Positions 43,337 to 54,826 of a stretch of 64,000 nucleotides of DNA are shown piece after piece. The notes under the pieces are model-generated. The model was not told the DNA's origin. It did not search any database and was given only the letters and a program-made list of their open reading frames with translations. A program made the translations under genes and the position numbers. Each line of letters starts with the position of its first letter. Position 1 is the stretch's first letter. The DNA lies in the NCBI GenBank assembly GCA_032433595.1, contig JASWJB010000146.1:1-64000 (forward strand). Direction: 5' to 3'. Source of the DNA: Conoideocrella luteorostrata. Its lineage: Eukaryota > Ascomycota > Sordariomycetes > Hypocreales > Clavicipitaceae.

Positions 43337-44282
43337 TCATAGGAACAGTGTTACGTACGCTGCAGTGGCCGCGAATATTTCAGCTCGACGTGCATTCGTC
43401 ATCAATCCGATACTTAAGGCGAACAAGGCCGTGAAAGAAGCAATCATGGCAAGCTTTGCGGCATCGTTGGTGACGAAGTAGAGACTCGTGATGGAGCCAA
43501 CCAAGAGGACGGCAGCTACAAGTATGCTAATGACGGCTACTGCTATAGAGATGGATTTCTCGTTGAACCTGCCTATGCGGTGAAGGCCATCCCGAGAGAG
43601 TTCTTCCTATGGGATATTAGCATGCCGTCTCCGCGTTCAATCACGGGGGAACTTGCTCTAGCTGGCCAGTAGCGTCTCAAAAATAGAGACAGATAATCGG
43701 TCGCCGGCGGCGAACTGAGCGCAACGAGGTCATTTGGGGTATCTAAGAAGGTCTTTGCAAGCCCGCCAAGCGCTGGGTATGGCTTCTTGAACCAGTGTTC
43801 ATATGCGCCGACAACACGGTTGTTCGGTCTCTTCAGCCTCGCCACCTCACTCTGCAAGAGTAACGCCTCGTCTGAGATGCTGTTAGCTTTGATGTTTGTT
43901 ATGGATCAAAAGCACCTATGAACCCACGATATTCCTTCAGTTTAGCGCGCATTGTCACAATCAGATCCATGCGTACCTGTGCTCTTTCGTCGTTGGTATC
44001 ATACAGCTGCTTCAGTGTCTCCCATGTCCTGGCGGCATCCCTTAAGTCCATCTCTTCGCTATTGGCGTCTATCTTATCTAGTTCGCTGAGCTCCTTCTCT
44101 ATCACCAGTAGCTCAGCCTGGAGATAAAGCAGGCTCCGAGCAGCCAGCTCATCGAATTTGCGATATACAAACGTCTCATTATCTGAATCAAGTGCTATCC
44201 ATCTTGCAACATCCGCAAATCCTTCTTTCCGACAACTTGAGCCGGCTGAATGTTGGTTCCCGCAATTTGCGCTCCCATTCAT
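43337..44282 (-). CDS. DUF6594 membrane protein, second copy (287 aa)
   Basis: CDS complement(join(43337..43606,43645..43871,43916..44282)). Exon 1 holds the clear family start FVYRKFDELAARSLLYLQAEL. Exon 2 continues DEALLLQSEVARLKRP and ends DYLSLFLRRYWPARASSP. Exon 3 supplies the membrane part: SISIAVAVISILVAAVLL, a second segment around LAMIASFTALFALSIG and a third, FAATAAYVTLFL, at the stop. The second intron is only 38 bp; the GTGATT donor is the best in-phase choice but uncertain. Compared with the copy at 30847 the N-terminal half is more typical of the family. Predicted integral membrane protein of unknown function. Confidence 0.72.
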
Positions 44283-45169
44283 AGGTCGATGTGAGGGTAT
44301 GGCGAACGGTGATGAGAGGTTCACCGCCCGGGCTATGGCATTGTATTTCCAGAAGAAGTGACTTAGGGCTCCTTCTAGGTAGAATGGTTGTAGGCAATTT
44401 GCTGCAGAAGACGACTTTACAAAGTCCAGCGATGGGGGCGGAGCGGCTCCCATCGAGGATGATTGTCCGCAAGAACACTGTCATCATGCGCAGGGTGGCG
44501 CCCAATGAGATGACAGGAGCCACGTAGCAGAGGCTGAGGTAGGCAGTGCAGCGCCAGGTTGTTCCGGCATCACAAGAGCATACCACGTTAGTGTGCAGGC
44601 TGTGTCGAGATTCTAGGTCAGTGGGCTTCCACATCAACGCCTGCCATTGTATATGACCCATGCAGCCTAGTGAGACCTATAACGCATTCACGTCGTGGAT
44701 GTCCAACCCAACTTGTACCCAACAGCTGCCAGTCCGACAGCATAACGTCACTTTCCGCTAAGAAGAGCCAATGTGGTCTAGTGTTCAACCACCCTACCGT
44801 TAGATATGCTTAGCCACCAGAGGCAGTGCACACACACTTCATGCAGGCTCTCAGGCGAGGCTGACTGCAGAACGAGATACACTGTCATAGTACGGAGTAC
44901 CCACTCGGAGTCGTCATTGGATTGTGTTATCTATCAGCCTCACCAATTGAGGTTCAGAACGTGGATGATGTGGGCGGCATACGTGGGACGCCTCGGCGTT
45001 TGCCCGCCTTCACCACCACCTTCTCTGTTTTAAGTACTTAACTATGCCCAAATCTTGTCACTACCGATGAACAATAAGTAATGCTACACGCGACTCCAAA
45101 GAAAGGTTTGACTACAAACCTTCGTCCATTCGTCTTTACTATGAACACTTATCTGCTAAAACCAAGAAT
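44283..45169. other. Intergenic between DUF6594 and retropepsin-like genes
   Basis: Word TACGGAGTAC at 44891-44900. From about 45070 the frame of the following gene is already open without an ATG (SIRLYYEHLSAKTKN...), so an unrecognised 5' exon of that gene may lie here. Confidence 0.4.
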
Positions 45170-46667
45170 ATGCTGGATCCAGCTGGTAAAACTATCCGCG
45201 AGATCGGTGAGCTTGAGATGATGCTCGCCGCTGTCCAGCCAACTCCCGTCACGCCGTTACTCTCGATTAATGGCCGGCCCGGTGTTGGCAAGACCGTTAT
45301 TGGCAAGACCGTTTTTGCAGAGCACGACGCCGTCCGCCTGTTATTTCGCTACATGGATATAAGCACTAAGATGAGTTCACGTAAATATCCTGGTTTTTCT
45401 TCTGCATCAACAAAATACTACGCGGAGGGAGACGTAAATGGCTCCTCAGTGGAAGCCCTCCCTGATAGCGGTGCGGACACATGTGTCATATCACAGAGAC
45501 TAGCCACCAACCTTGACATCACTCCAATTGCTGGAACGCGAAAGATGATACATTTCGCGAATAAGAAGCACATCGATTCTCCCGGAATGGTCACGGTCCC
45601 GTGGAGGTTCGCCACGGAGCAAAGCACACACATGCTCAACTGCTGGATCCTCCCAGAGTCCACTCACGATCTTATCCTGGGAAACCAATTCCTAAGGATC
45701 ACACAGACACTAACAAAGTTTACTGGTCGTATAAAATCCAAATTGGTTCCGCCACCGGGGCGGTTGCGGGTGAATCTTCTGAATGATGAGAAGCAACGCC
45801 TGCAAGGATTACTTAACGGCCATATTACTACAGCACTCCCAGACACAGGTTCAGATGTCATGCTTATATCTAGCGAATATGCTCGGAAGATTGGTTTGCA
45901 TGTCGATCGAGGTTTCAAGAGCTGCATTGAAGTTGAGTTCCCAGACGGAACTACCGAGTGGACCAGCGGTATTGTACGCGATGTGCCGTGGACTGTTGGT
46001 GAAACAACAATTCGATGCGACTTCCACGTGCTTGATGACCTCTGCGTGGATGTTGTCTTGAGTAAGAACTACCTCTTCGACTTGGACGTGTTCTCAAAGC
46101 ATGAAGAATACTTCTTCAACGTCGACTCAGGGGCCGATATTTCTCATCTCTGTAATATCCGTCTTCTCGGCCGGTATGGTGACGCCCTAAATACCTTGGA
46201 GGAGGAGTATTTGGAAGATGGTGAGCATCTCTCACAGAATTTGAAAACGTTGGCTGACCATCGCCACAGTAAACTCCCCTGTGGCCTTTACTCCCGACAT
46301 GATCCAAAGAGAGCTGGTGAGGCGAGATCAGATCCGTGACGAGATAATGGCTTTGAGTGAATATGAGCAGGAAGCAGCTAGCGAGGCTGAGGCTGAGAGG
46401 CAACGCCGCTGGCAAGACATGAGGGAAATCTCACGCAGACGAGTGGGGGCTGAGTCTTCATCAATACCACAATGTACAAATGAGCATGGCGACATGCATA
46501 GAACAGAGATACACAGGGATCAAATATTAGAGTCTCCAGCCCGCTCAACTGAGGCGGTAGTAGGAGACGATCTCCAAAGGTCCGTTAGCCGAAGAGAGAT
46601 GTGGAAGAAAAGAGTCCGGGTGATATCCATATCGTTAAGACATTTGCGGAGGAATACGAGGGCTTAG
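45170..46667 (+). CDS. P-loop fragment plus tandem retropepsin-like domains (5' end uncertain)
   Basis: CDS join(45170..46220,46270..46667), 482 aa from the first ATG. The intron GTGAGC...CGCCACAG (49 bp) is required to join the C-terminal coil LVRRDQIRDEIMALSEYEQE in frame. Order: a Walker-A-like GRPGVGKT near residue 40; retropepsin-like domain 1 with active-site PDSGAD and the later LILGNQFL; domain 2 with PDTGSD, then VDVVLSKNYLF; then a charged helical tail. Two D-[ST]-G units in one chain could form a pseudodimer as in single-chain aspartic proteases. The P-loop recalls NACHT/NB-ARC proteins but the rest of an NTPase is missing. No Gag, RT or integrase is attached. Could be a domesticated retroelement protease or an NLR-derived fusion; both are inference. 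Confidence 0.62.
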
Positions 46668-47642
46668 TCAGACCTTGAACGAAATAAAAATAACATAATC
46701 CTGTACCCGAGCTTTTTTTGGATGTGATTCTAGATATCGATTACGACGTAATCAGTCGTAGAACATATCCCAATCTTCGACCAGCTAAGATAACTTCGAA
46801 GATGAATGAAATATGAATGAGTGGTGCATGCTGTAAAGAGAAGTTTCAACATGGTTCGTTGAGACTAGGCCGCTCATAACAGCCCTTCAATTTGAATCGG
46901 CAGCATCCATTGCATTCATGGTCGGATTCTAGTAAGAAATAAAATTATTAGCTAGCTAATTAGAAGGCCTAAAAAGGCAACATGTTTCCTTCCGGGTAAA
47001 ATAGCATATTTCGGCGATGCGGGCATAGATTTAAGTTACTTGTTAATTCTTCCTTGAGCTAGGTTACGCCGGCCTTCTTCTGCAAACTCTCACAAGCTTT
47101 ATTTATTTAATGCGGTAATTTACGAATCTGTTTATTTATAGTTATGTAAGCGATTTCTATTAGTCGTAAATCTAGGCTTTATAGGCAGTTAAAGAAAAGT
47201 TTTATTCTATTTTCTTTCTTCTAGGTTCTAGCTAGATACTTCTAACTAAGTCTGTGGCCAGGCTCGCCCTTCTTTCTTAAAAATCAATTACATGCTTTCA
47301 CCTTAGATTCATGGCTTAATATAGTCTTCATGTAAGCCGGAATGGTCACGTTTTTTGTCCCCCCCTTGACAGTGTCACCAGAGTCTATTGGCGCAGCACA
47401 CTACTTCCACATAGTTGTGTTCTGACCATGCAGGGATAACGGTTTGCCCGTATCGGCGATAAGCATTATAAGTAGATGTCTATTACTTAGAAATTGGTTA
47501 CCCTAAAACACATACACATGCACACACACAAACACACACCAACTGATAACAATAGTCGATGGAAGGCTATTAACTCTTAATACGTCCACAACAACCATGA
47601 TCAGATTCTTCCTGGAATTTGAATAGATACAAGGTACTGGAT
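46668..47642. other. AT-rich spacer
   Basis: Dense in TTTATTTA-like words and stops at 46900-47300, which fits mutated repeat DNA; CA-rich tract near 47517-47540. No gene seen. Confidence 0.45.
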
Positions 47643-48172
47643 CTACTCCGTGCCCTTCTTGCCCTTCGTGCCTTTTGTACCGGTAGTAGATAGGAGTTTA
47701 TCAGTATTATTGCTGTCGTCAGCTCCTTTTTCTGTCGTTTCCTTTTCTTCGACAAACTCCTTTAAGGCTTCCTTCACTTGATCTTTGATATCATTTCCCT
47801 GCCCAATGGTCTGAGGGCCGTTGGACGTGTCAGAAGGGCCGTTGGACGTGTCAGAAGGGCCGTTGGACGTGTCAGGAGGGCCAGAGGGACCAGGAGGGCC
47901 AGAGGGACCAGAAGGGCCAGAGGGACCAGAAGGGCCAGAGGGACCAGAAGGGCCAGAGGGACCAGAAGGGCCAGAGGGACCAGAAGGGCCAGAGGAACCA
48001 GGAATGCCAACACCCCCACCAGCAGGAGGAGGCCCTTGGGGCGCCGCCAGACCAGACATGGCGCCTGCTTTCATGTTAATATGGCTAAGAAGAGAGAGAG
48101 AACGTGGTTCATGGAAACCACTCTGTAGTGGAACTTACAAGCCAGAATAGCAACGACAGTAATGCGAACCAT
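47643..48172 (-). CDS. Secreted collagen-like protein (151 aa)
   Basis: CDS complement(join(47643..48064,48139..48172)). Exon 1 (34 nt) encodes the start of a signal peptide, MVRITVVAILA. The GTAAGT donor joins the CAG acceptor at 48065, giving ..AILACAMSGLAAPQ. The mature part has a Pro/Gly-rich lead, then an uninterrupted Gly-x-y tract of about twelve GPS triplets plus GPP, three GP[PS]DTSN heptads, and a polar charged tail ending GTKGTKGKKGTE. The DNA shows an 18-bp period (GGACCAGAAGGGCCAGAG) and a 21-bp period. Collagen-like proteins are known in fungi and can trimerise; here function is unknown. Length polymorphism is likely. The small first exon is the least certain part, but a TATA box lies at a fitting distance. 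Confidence 0.65.
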
Positions 48173-48301
48173 TTTGAGTACAGTAGCGAATCAGCTAAGT
48201 ATAGAGAGATCAAGTAAGGTGGCGAAGGAATTGGGCAGTGGGAGTGAATATGCGGCTATGATGATGAATATGAGTCCGACTTGAGCAGGACAATCGAGCG
48301 C

Positions 48302-48307
48302 TTTATA
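48302..48307 (-). promoter_or_regulatory. TATA box of the collagen-like gene
   Basis: TATAAA on the minus strand (TTTATA as printed), 130 bp before the start codon at 48172. Confidence 0.45.
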
Positions 48308-50690
48308 GTCATTTTGGCACCAGATTCGCGATTCAATACGTCGCTTCGTTCTGCCTCTATCCCGAGGTGAGGTAACAAAATGCGTTCACTTCAATTTTGT
48401 GACTGTCGCAGTTTGGCGTGCTACAACACGGTTACGAGTGGGGCGAGATAAACACTCTTCTACCAGGCCAAAGAATGTGGCTTATGCCCTATGATCCACA
48501 TTGATGAAACCTGCAGTTCATACCACTTCAGCTCCGCCGGAGCGTTAGCCAGCTTACCAAACGTCAGCCCGGAAACATCCTCAAGCTTGAGTCGCGGAAA
48601 CAACGTTCCGGCTGTTAGTGCCGATTACAGTTTATTATTTTATGGTACTTCGTCCGATATCAGTGCGCATCGATCAACACACGTCCGTTTCGTGCTAGCT
48701 AGCTGACCGCTCACGGTGCACTTGCAACATCTGAAACTTCTTCACTTTTTGCGGGCGTAGGGCACTGCTAAGTCAAGCTCAGGCTGGGTCCGTTTCAAAA
48801 CGACACAAGCTGCGGGCCGCATCAGTCTAACTGCACCATATATAGCTGAGCCTGATGCGACATCGCATTGCAGTTACAAAACTCAGATGAGGGATAGGTA
48901 GTCCCGGAGGTTATCGGTTTTTTGGTCGTGTTTACTGAAGGACTGAAAAGCAGGAAATTGTTTCATATTTTTGCGACCATCTTCAAGACGGTTTTGGGAT
49001 AGTGTAAAACTTGATTATCCGGCCATTGGCGCGTTCATCGTTCGGCATTCGTTTCTTGTTTCAAGATGACATCAGACTAGATAAGAAGACTCGCAAACTG
49101 CCTGGAGCATAGTGATGCAGCACCTCCTTCAAGATTATCATTAACCGTTTAGTCCGACCGCCTTGTTATTTCCGCCGGTCCAAACGTCTGGTTCCGGCTG
49201 CATCTCATCTTGTGGCAACCAGTTAAGGCCATCAGCCCATTCTTTATGCTATCTTGTATGTCAACCAAACACCAACGCCTTTCGCTTCGAGGCAACAACT
49301 TATTTTCGGCGACGGGAGCAACACAGCTATCAACTTGGCCATCTTGAGGTTTCAGTGACGTATCGACAAAGATTGCAAATTCACCTGAGCCTTTATTAAA
49401 TAGCAAACCATCCACCTTCTAGTTTACACTATTGTAGAAGAAATTCCTAGTAGATCCTGATTGCAAAATGCTGCGTCAAAGGTGTTCGTTCACATACAAA
49501 ACCACAAATAAGATCCTCTCTACAAGCGATAACCTATTGCTAACTCGATGATACAGGAGAGGGGTGTGGGCGACCATGACACTCAGATTGCCGGCATAAT
49601 ATATTGGTGGCGCCAAGTAGGACGCTGCTAAGAAAGAAACAGCTCTTCTTGGTGAGATAGGTGGTAGCGCATCACAGATGATCACTGCTGCGGGTTTTGC
49701 TCTTGAGGACGTTGAAAAAAAAAAAAAGATTCAGCCCTCCACGGCAAAGGATTGAGTGCAAAGTGAGCAAGAATGAAGAAACAACCCCTATACTAAGAGA
49801 AGGCACGTGTAGCCCCAAGATGCGCTGTGGTGCAGAGCCGTGACGCAAACTTCCATAGTCTAATCAGTTTTGTGTAGTATGTTGGGTTATGGTACTGTAT
49901 AGGAATGGTCTAGATTGGATATGACACGATGATTGAGTGAAGGAGCTCTTCTGTGAGCAGCTGGCCTCTCAGACAACGGGCCAATTTTCTCCCATCGGTC
50001 AGATCCGCAATGTCATAGTTGCTTTGTCGAGCCAAAGGTTCTCCTCATTTATTTTATTTCCAAGCAACACTACCGGACGAGGACAAGAGCAACTATACTG
50101 TGTCGGGTGAAGTTTCTCTTCATTTATCCCGCGAGCCGCCACCAATAGTGCAGACGCCCACATGAGTGCAGCCTTGTTCCCGAGAGCCTCAATTCACCCA
50201 CCATTCACCACTCCTCCTAGTTACGCCGCATACTCGACAAGCCCGTCACTGCAGACGGCTCAAAGCGTTAGCAAGCTGTACATCGCGCAGACAACCACAG
50301 ACCAGCCAGTCGTACCGAGCATAACGACAGCGCGTCTCGGTGCAGTACAGAGCGTCACAGCAACCACTCTCTCGGTGTGCGGAGAATAAGACAGCTGAGC
50401 AGGCCCTGCCTGGCCTTGTCCAAGAGTGCCAACAACGGCGCTAAAATAAACCAGAGCCTCTTCAGCCGCAAGGCAGCTGTCAACGTGACGGACACTGAAC
50501 TAGACCTATCCGGGCACGTACTCAGGTACCTCCGCACACCTGACCCCAGAACTAGTGATCCCCTCCAACTTGGACAGCGCAGGCGACCCGGACCCAGACC
50601 CAGACCTAGACCCCCAAGATAAACCCAACGGCTGCATTCGATGTCTTCAATTTCCATGCATCCCGCCCTCGCAGACATCGCCATCTCTAC
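48308..50690. other. Long intergenic stretch
   Basis: A minus-strand frame at 49149-49415 (peptides such as FAIFVDTSLKPQDG and RRWCLVDIQDS) has gene-like composition but begins with GTG and has no ATG or resolved upstream exon; another at 49476-49685 could be its first exon, but I found no clean splice. An A run lies at 49715-49727. The frames at 50162-50684 just before the Zn2Cys6 gene look non-coding. Confidence 0.35.
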
Positions 50691-52601
50691 ATGCCCGTAG
50701 TACGCTCAATCCCCGAACACAAAAGACGCGTCCGCACAGGATGTCTAGCCTGTCGCAAGAGACGGCGAAAATGTAGCTATTTCTCTCTGACCCCGCTATC
50801 CAAAATCAATCCTGCCGGCGCGCGACGCCCCATCATCGGCCGTCTCCGATGAAGGAAGCGGGAGCCCACCCGTTCTACCTACGTGCACAGAGTACCACGA
50901 TTCTAATAGAGACCCCTTCCGTTAGGTGACGAGAAGAAGCCCTCCTGCACAAGCTGCCAGTCCAGGAGCGTAACATGTGCATATCCAGATTTGCAATTCA
51001 TCCCCAAGAGCACCATTGGGGATGAGGCTCCATCGCGGACCAGCTCCTACAGCAGAATCAAGGTATGCACGCCCACGTTTTTGTTCACTGCTTCACTCCC
51101 TTCCCTCCCTTCACCAAGGCTCCTTGATGAGACGCACGGCTCACATGAGTACAAGTTTGTCAATGAGCCACTGTCTCCAGTCTCCAAATCTGGCGACAAA
51201 AGCAGCCAGTCGGGTTCTCCTGCACTACCAGCCACGCAGCTGGATGTCCGTGGCGGGGGGAATGCCTACCCCGGCAGCAGCAGCAGCATCACGATTGATT
51301 CCCTTCTCACAACGACGCTGTTGAATGAGCCGCGCAAAAAGGAAAGGCCGCTCGTTGACTGGGATGGGTACTTTGATACCGATTCCGTATCGGAGGGCAG
51401 GCGACATGCCGCACTGCTAAGGCATTTTCGGTACAAGATGGTTCCGTGGATGGAGGCTGGCAATCCGGCTTCGCAGTTTGGCGTGGATGTTATGTTTCTG
51501 GCACAGGAGAATCCTGAGATACAGGCGGTTATCATTGAGATAGCATCTGAGAGGCTTGGCTTGCTTCGCGAGACGAAAGAGAGCGGGGGTCCAAGAAGAC
51601 GAAGTGAGATGAGACGGCACAGTCTTCAGGAACCGGTGAAAGTCCTTACCGACTCGCTGCTTGCGACATCTGCGTACCTTCACTGCGGTCCTTTGAAATG
51701 GAGAGACAGTGCATCGCCAGAGCTGCAAGAGTTGAATAGCGACATGTCTGCTTCCGACATTGACGAGCCTTTGCAAACCCTATGTAAACTACATTCTCGT
51801 TTTGGTAAGCGAAGATACAATCTCACAGAAACAGTAGTTGCTAAACGGCTAACGCTTTTGCTACAAGATCTGGCATCTTCGCTGCTGCTACGGCGGGCCC
51901 CTCTCACATCGTCGTCCTTCTACGCGCCTGGGGCCAATCCCGTAGCATGGGATACAGAGTCCCCCACAGCATCACATAATTGGTCGCTGTACCACCTCAC
52001 GATATGCCTCCATTTCATACACGATCCCACTCAATCATTTGCACACCAACTCCTGCAAACGTCATCAAGAAACGCAGGCCCACCCCTTTCGTCCTACCCA
52101 CAAGTCTCGGCAAAATGGATGGCGCTCTGGGAAAGCTGTCAGATATGGCGAGGAAGGCGTCCGCTGCCAATGCGACCTATCGTGGACATTGGAAATATCG
52201 AGGCTGGCCAGATTGACACTCAGGCCGATGCCTCCTTTCCCATCCAAGTATACACCAATGCACTGGCCATTCAGTCCAACATTCTTTATCACATCACGTC
52301 GCTGCTTTTACTCCTGAACAAGCCGAGGCTCCTGAAACTGACCGGATACCAAGCCTCTCATGTATCGCAAAGCTGGCACGCGCAAAGCATAGCGGGGATT
52401 GCGTGCACGAATGATTTTGCCGAGCAGTGGGATCCGATCCTTGTTGCTGCGCTCCTGCTGATTGCGCGTGACCTGACTCACGCGTCGCAGCAAAGTGCGT
52501 TGATGACGTGCTTGCAGAAGGTGACGGCTGGGACGGGGCTACGGCTTGAGCGAGAGGTCGAGGAGCTTCAAGAGCATTGGAGAACAGGAAGGCTGCTTTG
52601 A
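50691..52601 (+). CDS. Zn2Cys6 fungal transcription factor (585 aa)
   Basis: CDS join(50691..50772,50926..52601). The binuclear cluster is split by a 153-bp intron: exon 1 ends GCLACRKRRRK, and the junction codon TGT gives the third Cys, followed by DEKKPSCTSCQSRSVTCAYP. Spacing C-x2-C-x6-C-x6-C-x2-C-x6-C is exact. The remainder, including LLRHFRYKMVPWMEAGNPASQFG and a helical C-terminal half, resembles the fungal-specific regulatory region (Fungal_trans_2-like). Nuclear DNA-binding regulator; targets unknown. The secreted glucoamylase gene lies ~2.2 kb downstream in convergent orientation, but nothing shows a regulatory link. A pyrimidine-rich stretch at 51063-51120 could hide a second intron; the frame is open through it, so I keep it coding. 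Confidence 0.8.
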
Positions 52602-54826
52602 AGTTATTTGTTGGCGATTAGTAACTCGGTCTTGGCATGCGAAGCAGCCTTGGCAGTATCTTGGGCCAATTCCATCACTCACCTGTGCGCTGATCACAGA
52701 CATGCACGATCCTGCGTCTGCTTGCCAATCCCAGCCACGCATGCGGTGAGCCCTGATTGCGGCGTACTTACACTCTTAACCACGTCGATCCAGATGACGA
52801 ATTTCTTCATGTGCACGTCGGAGAAAATTTGTCGTGCACAATCCGATTATCCCGGAAACTCGAAGAACCAGTCTGACGCTTGCTCTATCCTCCTCCGCCA
52901 AAGTGGTGCTATTCATTCACCATCCCAGAGGCCTTGCAGAACCTGAGGCGCTCAGGTGTGGCAAGATACATCTGTACTCGAGCCAGTATTTTGTATAGCA
53001 TAGCACTAACCGGCCCATCGACGCCATTCCCAAGACGTAGGGGGTGTGGACATTGTAGCTAATCAATCCTGGCATCTTGGGGTGACCTCCCTCGCCGCGG
53101 TGGTGACAAATGGATGGATGGGAACGAACCAGGTTGTAGACAAGAAACTCCCATAACGGTTTCACAATCGGAGGCGGCCATTACCAGGTGCAGTTCCTAA
53201 AGGGGCGCTGATAGTGCCGGCCCTTTTAGAAATAGCCCGATTGATGTAGTTCAATTGAAGAGCTTAGGGGTTTGTTTCCTTTTTATTAGGTACCTACCAC
53301 AGCGTCATATAGCCAAGGAATTAGCCCATCCCGCAAAACAACATTAGTAAAAATGTCTTCTAGATCTTTCACAAGACTTTGTAGCACGCCTGACGCAGGA
53401 CTCTCCGCGGAAGAAATGCCGTCGTTGTCTGTCACGTTCCCGGCGCTGGCAGTCTAGGGTATGGTAAGCAGACCACTCCGGCTGAACGGAGGTTGTGCAA
53501 CGATGCCGCCCGAGCCAAATGGCCCCATTGCAGAGGAGGGCAGGTGATGCCGCGGTGTACTATCGTCAAGCCAAACGAAAATTGAAACAGCCGTATTAAC
53601 CGCAGCGAGTTTCCATGTGTGGCCATCATCGTCGATGTCTTGTCCAAGCCAGGATTTTTAATTTAACAAACCACACCACCAGCTCAGCGCATCATGGTGA
53701 ACCGTCGCCGCCTCTCCAGGAACAGCGCCCTGTACGGAGCAGACAACGGAGTATTGGTATGACTACCACCCTCACGCCACCGCGAGGCTCTCACACATCT
53801 AATCCGACAAATCAATACACCACAGTGTGATCTTAAGAGAGAAGGGCACGCACGGTTGAATGCAAGCGCGCAAGCTTAACATGCTTCAACTACAACGAGT
53901 CCGGGCGTCTCTTGTTCCAGAACCAGACGGAGTCGGTGCGCAGAAAGGCACAATCTCATCGACGACGGCTCCTCCAGGTGGCAAGACAGCCGCGACTATC
54001 GAGGACGACAGGACTTCTTCGCCCATTACGATTCGGGCTGTCCAGCTGCCATATCATGCTGGACTTACTATGCGGTACCGCCAGACAGGGCTATCGCCGG
54101 GACGTCAGTGTCGACGCAGCAAGTCTGGCTTTCATGACGGTGCAGCAGCCCAGCGCGCCGGATGTGCCGAGGCAGAACCTTGACTCGCTCTACGCCAAGA
54201 ACGACGTGAAGTGGAAGGTCACGACGCCGAATGTTCAAGGCTACTAGCCTCCACACCGACACTAGGCAAGGCAACGGAGTTACCCGTCCCATGCGGCGAT
54301 AGTAGCCGCTGTCTCAGAGATAGATGGGCGTTTCACGAATTAGAGGATGCGCGGATATGTTGCCAACGCTCAAGCAGCGTCGTCTTGTACGGCTCTCATA
54401 GAGAGCCACGTTGAAGCTTTTGTGCCGGCCCAGTGTGCCGCAATTCGTTGCCCCGAGCGCGTTACCGCAAAACACCCTACCCTTCTTCTCACTATCCCAC
54501 TCTCCAAAACGCTATACTTTGTTGAGTCGTCTGTCCCTGGCTGGGTAGGTCACTGCCAACAATAAGGCAAACAACGGATGTTTTGTATTTTGAAGTACAT
54601 GGCGACGGTCTGGGAATGGCACGAATCGGGACTGGTTGAACACCAAGTGTTGAGCAATACGTAGCTATATATCGATTCTATGAAAGACAGTTATTTACAA
54701 CCGAAGAATCGCCGCGATTATCAGCAGACGACATGCGACAGAATCTTTCCCAAAGGCAAATAGACCACTCTATCGTTGAGTTCCACTCATTGACCTCGTA
54801 TATTCATCCATCTAGCTCTCAAGTCC
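52602..54826. other. Intergenic between convergent genes, possible gene debris
   Basis: Two overlapping plus-strand frames at 53860-54247, ending in NVQGY, switch frame against each other and have no start context. They may be remains of a gene, but no family could be named. Otherwise nothing recognised. Confidence 0.35.

Noticed and set aside
49149..49685. Possible two-exon small protein on the minus strand
   Set aside because: Composition is plausible but I found no clean donor-acceptor pair and no ATG for the second part.
53860..54247. Two overlapping frames that might be a gene remnant
   Set aside because: No usable start or family; the coding-like impression shifts between frames. Noted as possible debris only.
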